DNA of 64,000 nt from Ammoniphilus oxalaticus (GTDB lineage Bacteria > Bacillota > Bacilli > Aneurinibacillales > RAOX-1): positions 310,001-374,000 of the forward strand of contig NZ_MCHY01000006.1 in assembly GCF_003609605.1 (NCBI RefSeq). The letters run 5' to 3'. Below the pieces are notes generated by a model, which was not told the origin of the DNA, did not search any database, and was given only the letters and a program-made list of their open reading frames with translations. Positions 9,123-17,715 of the stretch are shown piece by piece. Both the position numbers and the translations under genes were made by a program. Within the stretch, counting starts at the first letter, position 1; every line of letters begins with the position of its first letter.

Positions 9123-10820
9123 TTAAATTCTAAAACGGTGAACTAATTCATTTAAATCATTGGCCAAGCTAGCCAATTCATTTGAGCTTGAGCTAACTTC
9201 TTGCATTGAACTACTCGTTTGTTGCGATGAAGCGGATGTTTCTTCGATTCCAGCGGCGGATTGCTCTGAAATTGCTGCAATCTCTTGAATCGAACGATTC
9301 ATTTCATGGCTATCATTTGTAATATCCGATAAATTTGTGGTCACTATATTTATATTTTGAACGACATCTTCAATTGCTTTCGTAATATCGCCAAAGGTCA
9401 TTCCGGTCGTTCTCATATGTTCCGTTCCCTTTTCAACTTGGATATAGCCGTCTTGCAATGACTCCGTTACGATATGTGTTTCCTGCTGGATGCTGTGAAC
9501 AATATCAGTGATATCCGTGACTGAAACAGAGACACCTTCCGCTAGTTTACGGACTTCATCTGCAACAACCGAAAATCCGCGCCCATGCTCTCCGGCGCGA
9601 GCAGCTTCGATCGCCGCGTTTAGAGCTAAAAGATTTGTCTGATCGGCAATCGTCTGAATAACAGAAACAAGCTCTGAGATCCGTTGCGACTGCTTGTCTA
9701 AATTTTGCACCTTTTGCACGGCATCTCGCACAATTTCATCAACAATGTTCATCTGACTTCTTGAGGTTTCCATCAATTGGTAACCATCGCTTGTCAACTG
9801 TAGTACTTCATTAGAGGCTTGCTGAACATCATGACCATTTTCATTCGCTTCTACCACTTTTGATGTGAACACACTTGTTAGGGAAGAAAGCTCACCGGAA
9901 TGGTCCGCTTGCATCTCTGATCCAGAGGCCAATTCCTCCATTGTCGCCGCAATTTGTTCAGATCCAGCCATCACTTCACTTGCCGCTTGGGTTAATTCTT
10001 CGCTTTGACTGCTGACTGTTTCCGAAACACGATTGATTTCAGTTAATAATTCTCTCATATCTTTACTCATTTCATTCGTTGCCTGACAAAGTTGCCCTGT
10101 TTCATCGATAAGCTTCGTTTCCAGTGGTTCCATGCTTAAATCGCCTGCCGCGATCGCTCTCATACGCTCAATGATCATTTTAATTGGACTTGAAATTGAA
10201 TTCGAAGTAACGATCGCTGTTGCGATCCCTATAACCACAAGAAGTACAGACACAACGATACCGAATACCAATGTCTGTTGTCCTTCTCTTATAGCTGTAT
10301 TTCCGAGCTCCATTAACTGGGCTTGTTGTTCAACCGCTAAATTCTTAAATCCATTTTTGACCTCTCTAGAAAGCGTTGTCATTTCTGTTAACTTTTCCAT
10401 TGCTGTGTCGATGTTTCCCTTTTGATACTCATTTATTACATCATTGACAACCAACGTTTCCCATTCATGTTTCTGTTCAAACAAACGGTTAACCTCGGTC
10501 GAGGCGTTTAAAGACAAGAGAGCTTCCTGGAATTGCTTACCCTCCTCTAAATACCTGTTGAATAGTTCTACGTATTCAGGGTCCCCTTCGCTTAATACAT
10601 ACCCTCTCACAGTAGCCAACATCTCAGCGGCATTAAATGCGATGTCCCCAGCTAGCGCTACAATGGGTGTATCTTCCTCTATGATCACCCTCGTATTGTT
10701 GCTCATATGGTTAACCGCCAGGTAATTATAAACGCCTAAAATACCAACCAATAGCAATACTAACGAAAAGCCAAATAACATCTTAGTCCTGATTGTTCTA
10801 AACCTAATAAATCTGCCCAT
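9123..10820 (-). CDS. Methyl-accepting chemotaxis protein (transmembrane)
   Basis: Membrane chemoreceptor of 565 residues that signals to CheA/CheW. Order: N-terminal membrane helix ([21 protein letters not shown]), a roughly 150-residue helical 4HB-type sensor domain, second helix ([19 protein letters not shown]), HAMP linker, and a cytoplasmic signalling domain. The hairpin tip contains [20 protein letters not shown], the conserved CheW/CheA contact. I prefer the ATG at 10820 (MGRFIRF) since the AAAGGATGG ribosome site overlaps the upstream ATG at 10832. No chemotaxis genes are adjacent, so its ligand is unknown. Confidence 0.94.
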   Translation of the reverse strand: MGRFIRFRTIRTKMLFGFSLVLLLVGILGVYNYLAVNHMSNNTRVIIEEDTPIVALAGDIAFNAAEMLATVRGYVLSEGDPEYVELFNRYLEEGKQFQEALLSLNASTEVNRLFEQKHEWETLVVNDVINEYQKGNIDTAMEKLTEMTTLSREVKNGFKNLAVEQQAQLMELGNTAIREGQQTLVFGIVVSVLLVVIGIATAIVTSNSISSPIKMIIERMRAIAAGDLSMEPLETKLIDETGQLCQATNEMSKDMRELLTEINRVSETVSSQSEELTQAASEVMAGSEQIAATMEELASGSEMQADHSGELSSLTSVFTSKVVEANENGHDVQQASNEVLQLTSDGYQLMETSRSQMNIVDEIVRDAVQKVQNLDKQSQRISELVSVIQTIADQTNLLALNAAIEAARAGEHGRGFSVVADEVRKLAEGVSVSVTDITDIVHSIQQETHIVTESLQDGYIQVEKGTEHMRTTGMTFGDITKAIEDVVQNINIVTTNLSDITNDSHEMNRSIQEIAAISEQSAAGIEETSASSQQTSSSMQEVSSSSNELASLANDLNELVHRFRI

Positions 10821-10932
10821 TTCATTTTCCATCCTTTATTTTTTATTTATATAAGCCTATTATCCTAGTATCGGCAAAAGGGTGGAGGGTGTTTAGGATC
10901 ACCTCAAAACACTAAGTAGAGACTTTACTCCT

Positions 10933-11085
10933 GGTAGCGGAAAAGGTAGAGCAGAACGCGGGGTAGCAGGAAAAGGGGAAGCTGCAAAAAACATGTTGAT
11001 GATTGGTATGGATAAGGAACTGATTGCCAAAGTAACTGGACTGACCAAAGAGCACATTGATAAATTACAAAAAGAACTGCATTAA
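10933..11085 (+). pseudogene. C-terminal fragment of an Rpn-family gene
   Basis: 51 codons without a start read GRAERGVAGKGEAAKNMLMI then GMDKELIAKVTGLTKEHIDK, almost the same as the last 50 residues of the two intact Rpn copies. The downstream terminator is also shared with copy 2, so this is the relic of a third copy that has lost about 250 codons. Confidence 0.85.
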
Positions 11086-11105
11086 GTAGACCACATTGTT
11101 AGATC

Positions 11106-11139
11106 AGCCCTATACTCCACGTTTGTGAGGCATAGGGCT
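11106..11139. terminator. Terminator after the Rpn fragment
   Basis: AGCCCTAT (11106-11113) pairs with ATAGGGCT (11132-11139), followed by GTTTT. The same hairpin design follows Rpn copy 2 at 13071. It may also serve the convergent MerR gene. Confidence 0.65.
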
Positions 11140-11157
11140 GTTTTCGGTTGCTACGTC

Positions 11158-11907
11158 TTATTTTGTGTTGTTATCCGCATAAACAGTCATCGCATCGCGC
11201 ATAAATGTTGCCAAGCCATCGCCAAATTGGTCAATGTTCTTTGTGAATCGTTCGTCGTCCACATACATTTGGCCCAATGCTCGGAATGCGTCTAGGGAAT
11301 ACGCATGGCCCGTTTGCTGAATTAAAAAATCATACCATTCCTTAATCCCCGCTTGCGCTTCCGCTGAGTCAGGTGAAGTGTTTCTGAGTTCCGCCAATTT
11401 CCGATAGATGTCATTCATGTTCTCGTTTATCTCCTTTTGTTGCGCTTCTGACAACTTGCTTCGATTCGCGTTCGACTTTTCAACCGCCTCATCTCCCCAA
11501 CGCTCACGCGCCTCTTGTTCATAGGGGTTATGACTAAAGTCAAAACCCTCAAACTTCTCTTTGTTCGACATTTGAATCTCTCCTTTTGCATGTCGGATGG
11601 TCTTATCAATGGTCGTGATCATGTTGTCGATCCGTTGGCGTTTCTCTAGCAACATCTTCCGATGCAGCTGGAGCGCATCCTGACGATCAAACGATGGACG
11701 ATTGATGATCTCTTTTATCTTTTTAAGAGGGAAGTCGAGTTCTTTGAAAAATAGGATTTGTTGCAACGTCTCGATATTTTCATCTGAGTAAAGACGATAG
11801 CCAGACTCGGTTGTCTTCTCAGGAGTTAGCAACCCGATCTCATCATAATGATGCAGCGTACGCACACTAATGCCAACCAAATCAGCGACTTCTTTAACTT
11901 TCATCAT
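11158..11907 (-). CDS. MerR-family activator with TipAS ligand-binding domain
   Basis: 249 residues. An N-terminal MerR winged helix ([33 protein letters not shown]) and a coiled-coil dimerisation helix (about 75-110) precede an all-helical TipAS domain with the typical [16 protein letters not shown] stretch. TipA-like proteins such as TipAL and Mta bind antibiotics or hydrophobic drugs and activate their own promoter and efflux genes. Drug sensing is inferred; no efflux gene is adjacent. GAAGGGGG precedes the ATG. Regulation is probably autogenous through the 19-bp-spacer promoter just upstream. Confidence 0.92.
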   Translation of the reverse strand: MMKVKEVADLVGISVRTLHHYDEIGLLTPEKTTESGYRLYSDENIETLQQILFFKELDFPLKKIKEIINRPSFDRQDALQLHRKMLLEKRQRIDNMITTIDKTIRHAKGEIQMSNKEKFEGFDFSHNPYEQEARERWGDEAVEKSNANRSKLSEAQQKEINENMNDIYRKLAELRNTSPDSAEAQAGIKEWYDFLIQQTGHAYSLDAFRALGQMYVDDERFTKNIDQFGDGLATFMRDAMTVYADNNTK

Positions 11908-11928
11908 CGTGTTCCCCCTTCCCTTTTT

Positions 11929-11959
11929 ACTTTAAAGTATAACGTTACGAGAGAGTCAA
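11929..11959 (-). promoter_or_regulatory. MerR-type promoter/operator of the TipA-like gene
   Basis: On the minus strand TTGACT (11959-11954) and TAAAGT (11934-11929) are separated by exactly 19 bp, the overlong spacer typical of MerR-activated promoters. The spacer carries the palindrome TAACGTTA at its centre, the expected activator site. Confidence 0.75.
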
Positions 11960-12079
11960 TGCTGAATTTGGAAAAGGGATTTGAGGATACTTCGTCGCGC
12001 GCGGATTGTGTTTGTGAGGTACAGGCTAACAATTTCCTTTGGCAAACGTAAAAAATGCAATGATCGCGCGTCAAAAACT

Positions 12080-12088
12080 TGCTATAAT
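12080..12088 (+). promoter_or_regulatory. Extended -10 promoter of Rpn copy 2
   Basis: TGCTATAAT, identical to the element before copy 1, followed by the same leader up to the ribosome site. Confidence 0.6.
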
Positions 12089-12123
12089 ATAGATACAGTA
12101 AGGTTTTGAGGAAGGTGAACCGT

Positions 12124-13050
12124 ATGATGGAAGACGACAGTTATCCGGATGAACCAAAAGAAAGAGTTGACCATGATCGCTTATTCAAAGAGTTAATTCG
12201 GACGTTTTTTGAGGAATTTATGTTACTGTTTTTTCCAAAAGCGTATGAATCGATTGATTTCAAACATACTGCTTTCTTATCTGAAGAAGTGTATACCGAT
12301 ATTGTGCAGGGCGAGAAACGACGAGTTGACCTGTTGGTCGAAACACGTTTAAAAGGCGAACAGGCTTTAATCATTATTCATGTCGAGCCTCAATCCTACG
12401 TTCAACCTGACTTCCAAGACCGAATGTTCGTCTACTTTAGCCGATTGTATGAAAAATATCGCAGAAAAATCTTACCGATCGCAATCTTCAGCTACGATAA
12501 AAACAGAGATGAACAGGACACCTTAGACATCTCTTTCCCCTTTTTCGACGTGATGAAATTTCAGTATTTAAAAATTGAATTAAAAAAACAGAATTGGCGC
12601 GACTATCTGAAACAGGATAATCCCGTTGCAGCGGCATTACTGAGCAAAATGGGTTACGCCAAGGATGAACGGGTAAAAGTAAAGGTAGAATTTCTGCGCA
12701 TGTTAGTTCGACTTGAACAAGATCCAGCGCGAACGCAACTACTCACAGGATTTTTTGAAACGTATTTAAAGTTATCAAGACAAGAAGAACAACAATTCGA
12801 ACAAGAATTGAACAAATTAAAACCAGAGGAGGCCAAACAAATGATGGAGATTACAACCTCTTGGCATAAAAAAGGTAGAGCAGAAGGTAGAGCAGAAGGT
12901 AGAGCGGAAGGCCTAGCAGAAGGTAAAGCAGAAGCAAAAGCAGAAACTGCAAAAAACATGCTGATGATGGGCATGGATAAAGAACTAATTGCCAAAGTAA
13001 CCGGACTAACTAAAGAGCACATTGAAAAATTACAAAAAGAACTGCATTAA
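12124..13050 (+). CDS. Rpn-family recombination-promoting nuclease / putative transposase, copy 2
   Basis: 308 residues, near-identical to the copy at 3910-4824, with VDLL and IIHVEPQS nuclease motifs intact. It differs by scattered substitutions near the N-terminus (RTFFEEF, SEEVYTDIVQGEKRRVDL) and by one extra AEGR unit in the repetitive tail region, so the tail repeat has expanded by slippage. ATG 12124 is chosen for the AGGAAGGTG site upstream. Both copies appear functional. Confidence 0.85.
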   Translation: MMEDDSYPDEPKERVDHDRLFKELIRTFFEEFMLLFFPKAYESIDFKHTAFLSEEVYTDIVQGEKRRVDLLVETRLKGEQALIIIHVEPQSYVQPDFQDRMFVYFSRLYEKYRRKILPIAIFSYDKNRDEQDTLDISFPFFDVMKFQYLKIELKKQNWRDYLKQDNPVAAALLSKMGYAKDERVKVKVEFLRMLVRLEQDPARTQLLTGFFETYLKLSRQEEQQFEQELNKLKPEEAKQMMEITTSWHKKGRAEGRAEGRAEGLAEGKAEAKAETAKNMLMMGMDKELIAKVTGLTKEHIEKLQKELH

Positions 13051-13070
13051 GTAAACCGCATTGTTAGATA

Positions 13071-13103
13071 AGCCCTATACTCTACGTTTGTGAGTGTAGG
13101 GCT
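13071..13103 (+). terminator. Terminator of Rpn copy 2
   Basis: AGCCCTA (13071-13077) pairs with TAGGGCT (13097-13103), followed by GTTTGGG. Homologous to the hairpin at 11106-11139. Confidence 0.65.
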
Positions 13104-13330
13104 GTTTGGGATGGTTTGCTAAGAATCGCAAAAAACTGCCTCGTCCGCGCCCCTTTTATATAAAAATCCCTTAATAATTTCCAGTGGCAAAAGAATGTTT
13201 TAAAGCATGAGGGGGAATGGATTTTACGCTCGATGAAGTTAATTCTAGTTGTGGTATAATTGAGGCTAAATACCTAATGTGAAGAGAGCTCAATCAATAC
13301 CAATCTATTGAAATATCGGGAGAGATCAGC

Positions 13331-14512
13331 ATGGTTGTTCTATCTGAACAGGAAATTGAAGATATTGTCGCGCTTCACCCCGAGTTAATCGAAACGGGTC
13401 TTACGTTATTGGAAAGACAGGGGCAGTTGGAAAATCGGCGGACGGACCTCATGTTTAAAGACGCTCAAGATCGGTTGTTGGTTGTCGAATTGAAAAAGGG
13501 GATTGTGATCGAAGCGGACGTCGATCAGATCGAAGACTATCTGCAGCGGGTAAACAAAATCAAGCAGGGCGACAACAGGGCAATGATCATTGGGGAAGCC
13601 GTTCCCCCTTCAATTCGATCAATCTGCGAGGATAAGGGAATCGAGTGGAAAGAAATCAAGGATGAAGCGCTTTATACATACCTCCAACAGCATAATCCTT
13701 CATTACTCAACGAAGTCTTTTTTGAAGAAAAATTACATGAAAAAGCAAAACAAGTAGAAACGATGAGTTTTCATGATTATCTACAAGCAACCACCTCTCC
13801 GTTTGGCGGACCCTATTCATCTTACCAATTTTTCAAACCACGAGATGCCAGCACGGAATTAAGCGACAATCTCGAAGCAAACCAAGTCGTAGCTGACGAA
13901 ATCAAACAAATCATCTTAGAATATCCATTTGATCGAACGTTGTTTCATGGCGCGATTCGCGTAAAAAGGAATGAAAAAACAGAGCCGAGGTGGGAAGTCA
14001 AAACGAGTAACGGCGCCTGGCAAGGGTACGTCATCGATTATGATCTCTATCTCAAAAACAACCCCGAAGCGATCCCGTGTGAATTATATTTGGGGACCAT
14101 TGGATACAGGGGGAACCCGAGAGCGGTATATGCGGATGAAACATCGCGGTTTATCGTGTTAGACATTGGCAAGGGGAAGGAGAAAGTATCCACACAGTAT
14201 GGATTTCATAAATATTTGAGAACGCAACAAAAAGCGTTGTTTCCTTTTTACGAATTAAAATTCAATGCAAAAGGAACGCCCAAGGAAAACTGGCAAAGCA
14301 TTTACGATCGATTGAGTCAGTACGGGTATGCTGTGAGAGAATCGGATGATGGAAAATCTCAGCTGCTTTGGATCGGGGAGATTGGATTAAACAAAGAAAC
14401 AACAGCAACAGAAATCGCCAATCTAATCGAAGCCTTATTTGCCGTCACCATCGTAAAATCTCATTTTATGAGGGAAGGTAGAGGGATGTCGTTTGAGTTT
14501 TTGGAGGGATGA
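13331..14512 (+). CDS. NucS-like PD-(D/E)XK endonuclease-domain protein
   Basis: 393 residues. The N-terminal 130 resemble the nuclease domain of NucS/DUF91: RRTDLMFKD (metal-binding Asp) then LLVVELKKG (E-x-K) and the downstream QIEDYL helix. The C-terminal half (about 190-393) is not one I recognise. It contains no methylase or helicase motif. The gene overlaps the next one (GIY-YIG) by a TGA/ATG junction, so both are translated together. NucS enzymes cut mismatched DNA in actinobacteria and archaea; the fused C-terminus and the company of restriction genes suggest a defence or DNA-editing role instead. A TGGTATAAT extended -10 lies at 13251-13259. Confidence 0.78.
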   Translation: MVVLSEQEIEDIVALHPELIETGLTLLERQGQLENRRTDLMFKDAQDRLLVVELKKGIVIEADVDQIEDYLQRVNKIKQGDNRAMIIGEAVPPSIRSICEDKGIEWKEIKDEALYTYLQQHNPSLLNEVFFEEKLHEKAKQVETMSFHDYLQATTSPFGGPYSSYQFFKPRDASTELSDNLEANQVVADEIKQIILEYPFDRTLFHGAIRVKRNEKTEPRWEVKTSNGAWQGYVIDYDLYLKNNPEAIPCELYLGTIGYRGNPRAVYADETSRFIVLDIGKGKEKVSTQYGFHKYLRTQQKALFPFYELKFNAKGTPKENWQSIYDRLSQYGYAVRESDDGKSQLLWIGEIGLNKETTATEIANLIEALFAVTIVKSHFMREGRGMSFEFLEG

Positions 14513-14514
14513 AA

Positions 14515-15390
14515 ATGGCAGGAAGTTTAATACGTTTGTTTCTAGTAGATGGGAATCCAAATGGACTTAGAACCGTTGAAATATCGAATATGACAATCTA
14601 TGCAACTATATTTCCAAGAACAAAATTATCTCAGTTTCTAGATCGGAAAGAGTCTACCAGGCCTGGTTGTTATATTTTGTTAGGAAACAGTATCGAAGAC
14701 CCAGATAAAGCGATCGTTTATGTTGGTGAAGGCGAGTCCGTCGGCGCAAGACTTAAAAGCCATGCTCGTGGTGAAAAACAGAAGGATTTTTGGGATGAAG
14801 CGATTGTATTTACTTCAAAAGATGACTATATCACGAAAACTCAAATCCAGTATCTTGAATCTGAAATATATCGCTTGCTTCAACAATCAGAGAGAGCGGA
14901 GCTTGCGAACAATCAAATCCCTTCTAGTCCCAACCTTTCTGAAGTAGATACTGCGGAAATGAAACAATTCTTAAATGCGATTCGACTGATTCTATCATCC
15001 GTCGGAATCGATGTGTTGGAGCCGCAAAGAATTGAGTCTGATACAGAAACTATCAAAAGGGAACTTATTTATCGTTTTAGCGTGAACAGCGCAGAGGCTA
15101 AAATGACAATTGAAGAGGACAAGTACATCGTTCTTAAAGGTTCTACAGCAGTGATACAAGAAAGACCATCGGCGCCTCCTGGAATTACAAAATTGAGGGA
15201 ATCCTTAGTTAGCAGCGGTGCACTAAAAGAAAATAGGAATAAAAATCTTTATGAATTCACAGATGACTATATATTCAATAGTCCGAGTTCTGCCGCTTCC
15301 GCCATATCAGGGGGTTCAGAAAATGGCAGAATACAATGGAAGTATAATGGTAAAAGTTTAAATGATATGGAATCGAGAGAGTTAGCGTAG
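14515..15390 (+). CDS. GIY-YIG nuclease-family protein with C-terminal DUF4357
   Basis: 291 residues. An N-terminal GIY-YIG-like fold is suggested by GCYILLGN (about 41-48), IVYVGEGESVGARLKSHAR and the E in YLESEIYRLL. The C-terminus (about 255-285), with FNSPSSAASAISGGSENGR and a following WKYNGKSL, matches DUF4357. Proteins of this layout accompany restriction systems and probably nick DNA. I prefer ATG 14515, six bases after GGAGGG; the ATG at 14509 abuts that site. It is co-transcribed with the upstream NucS-like gene. Confidence 0.82.
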   Translation: MAGSLIRLFLVDGNPNGLRTVEISNMTIYATIFPRTKLSQFLDRKESTRPGCYILLGNSIEDPDKAIVYVGEGESVGARLKSHARGEKQKDFWDEAIVFTSKDDYITKTQIQYLESEIYRLLQQSERAELANNQIPSSPNLSEVDTAEMKQFLNAIRLILSSVGIDVLEPQRIESDTETIKRELIYRFSVNSAEAKMTIEEDKYIVLKGSTAVIQERPSAPPGITKLRESLVSSGALKENRNKNLYEFTDDYIFNSPSSAASAISGGSENGRIQWKYNGKSLNDMESRELA

Positions 15391-15604
15391 ATTTATTATA
15401 TAGGGGGCAGGGATAGAAATTTATTTCTTGGATGTTGGCGGTTCAAGCTTTGGGACCATTCCTCTGTGGTGATGTATCTACGTTAATAAAGAATTAGATG
15501 AAACTGTAATCTATAGTAAAAGGAAAAACAGGAAAGTTTTATATGGTATCATGTGGCTAGAAACGATTGTTTTAGGTGGGTCGATGGGATCAAGAGAAGG
15601 GGAG
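15391..15604. other. Intergenic region before the type III R-M locus
   Basis: No gene is supported. A short stretch at about 15414-15470 reads IEIYFLDVGGSSFGTIPLW and stops; it may be a gene scar but is too short to assign. Confidence 0.4.
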
Positions 15605-15651
15605 TTGACACTCAACTTATCTTTTATTCATAAACTAGTAAAATTAAGTTG
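15605..15651 (+). promoter_or_regulatory. Candidate promoter with flanking inverted repeat for mod
   Basis: TTGACA (15605-15610) and a poor -10 TCATAA (15628-15633) at 17-bp spacing. CAACTTA (15613-15619) and TAAGTTG (15645-15651) form an inverted repeat across the presumed start region, which could be an operator. Confidence 0.4.
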
Positions 15652-15693
15652 AAGGAACTGAAACGGATGTAACTGATAAGGAGTGACTAGATT

Positions 15694-17698
15694 TTGTTGA
15701 AGAACAACTTAAAATACAATGAAGAAGTTAAACCCAATACTGCTTTTATAAATGAATTAAGAGGAAAACTTCCACAATTTTTTACTGCGGACAAATTCGA
15801 TGAAGAAGGGAATTTGGTAGAGGAAGGAAATTTTGATCTAGATAAATTCCAAAGAATGCTGAAAGATAAAAATATCGAAGAACTGTCCAGTGGATATCAA
15901 TTAGATTTTATCGGGAAAGACTATGCAAAGAAACAAGCGGGTGAGTTTGCTAAAACGGTCATAGTTCCCGACCTTGATCATAATGGACTAGCTGAGAATA
16001 GAAATAGTAAGAACTTGTTTTTTACAGGGGATAATTTAGAGGTATTGCGCCATCTTCAAAATAATTATAGCCAATCTATTGATATGATTTACATAGATCC
16101 TCCTTATAATACAGGTTCGGATGGATTTGTTTACCCCGATAAATTTGAATATAGCGACCAAGCATTAAAGGATATGTTTGGGATGAGTGATACAGAGCTA
16201 GAGCGTTTGAAAAGTATCCAAGGAAAAGCTACACATTCAGCGTGGTTAACATTTATGTACCCAAGACTATGGTTGGCAAAGAGGCTACTTTCTGAGAAAG
16301 GTATAATTTTTATATCTATTGACGATAACGAACACTCGAATTTGAAGTTGATATGTGATGAAATTTTTGGAGAAATATCTTATGTTGGGAGTATTGGATG
16401 GGAATCAAAAACAAAATCACAAAACACAAAAACGTCTTTTGATAAATTACAACCTAAGATAGAAACTATATTGGTATACTCTAATGTTACAGTCAATCAT
16501 TTCAATTTAATTGTTACTGGTGAAAAAGAATATCCTTTTACAGATAAGGATGGAGTTTATAGAGAATATGTGTTGGAGTCAATGAGTTCTGAAGGGACTC
16601 GAGGTAGAAATACAATGATCTTTGACATCGAGGGAATAAGTCCTCCAGAAGGGATGCAGTGGAAATTAGGAAAAGATTCAATTGAAGAATACAGGAATAA
16701 AGGAAGTTTAAGCATAAGAGAAGGGAAAATAATTATTAAAATTAGACCTAATGAGGAAAAAAACTATCAAACCGAGCCATTTTGGGGCTTTTTTTCTAAA
16801 TCTATTGGTACAGCCGAAACTGCAAAAAGGGAATTAAATCAACTGATGGGAATTAACGGGTTGTTTGACACAGTTAAACCTTCTGCATTGGTAAAAAGGG
16901 CTTATTTTTCATGCTTCTAATAAAAATAGTATTATATTAGACTTTTTTGCGGGATCAGGAACAACCGCTGATGCAGTCATGCAATTAAATGCTGAAGACG
17001 GTGGAAATCGTCAGTATATTATGGTTCAACTTCCTGAAATGACATATCTCCTCGATAATAATGGAACAAAGGTTCCAAATAAAGGGGGCGAATCTGCCTA
17101 TAATTCGGGCTATATGTCTATAGACCAAATGAGCCGTGAGCGGATTAAAAGGGCGAGTAAAAGAATTCAAGAAGAAGCTGGATTAGCATTACCAGAACAC
17201 TTTGATGGTGGGTTTAAGCATTATTATGCTGTGGCTCCTGAGCAACCTACACTAAATGATATTGAATCATTCGATATCGAATCGGGGTTATTTGTAGATA
17301 ATAGTGGACAGTTAGTCAACTTATTAGAAAGCGGATTCGATGATATGATTCAACCATTTTCGTCGGAAGGGTTAAAGGTAAAGGGGAATGCTAGCGGTGT
17401 CGATACGATTGTGACAACATGGCTCGTAACCGATGGGTATAAAATGGATGTGCAAGCGGAAAGTCTCGACATTGCCGGTTACAAGGCTGCTTATATTGAA
17501 CAACACCGATTATATTTAGTTCTTCCTGAATGGAATGCAGAGCAAACAAAAACACTCTTAAATTTAATCGGAACTAATCAACTAAGTCTTCAAACGATTG
17601 TATTGTACGGCTACTCATTTAACCTAGAAAGTGTTCGTGAACTTGAGATTGGTTTAAGACAACTCGATAGCAGAGTCAATCTGATAAAAAGGTATTAA
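15694..17698 (+). pseudogene. Type III restriction-modification methyltransferase (Mod), frameshifted
   Basis: N6-adenine methyltransferase and specificity subunit, split by a frameshift at the T5 tract 16905-16909. The first part (408 codons, to 16920) has the catalytic DPPYNTG (135-141). The second frame resumes at CAT 16910 with HASNKNSIILDFFAGSGTTA, the AdoMet-binding motif, and runs to 17698. Catalytic motif before AdoMet motif is the expected beta order. One T too many, or two too few, explains the shift. Truncated Mod lacks AdoMet binding, so modification should be off unless slippage restores the frame. TTG start with AAGGAG upstream. Sequencing error is an alternative. Confidence 0.9.
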
Positions 17699-17715
17699 GG
17701 AGATAGGCATAAAAG

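Noticed and set aside
15414-15470. IEIYFLDVGGSSFGT as a metallo-beta-lactamase (ComEC-like) remnant
   Set aside because: Only 19 codons, and the diagnostic GQGD residues are absent; too short to claim.
16905-16909. Phase-variable tract in mod
   Set aside because: Five T is too short to argue for phase variation; I report it as a frameshift only.
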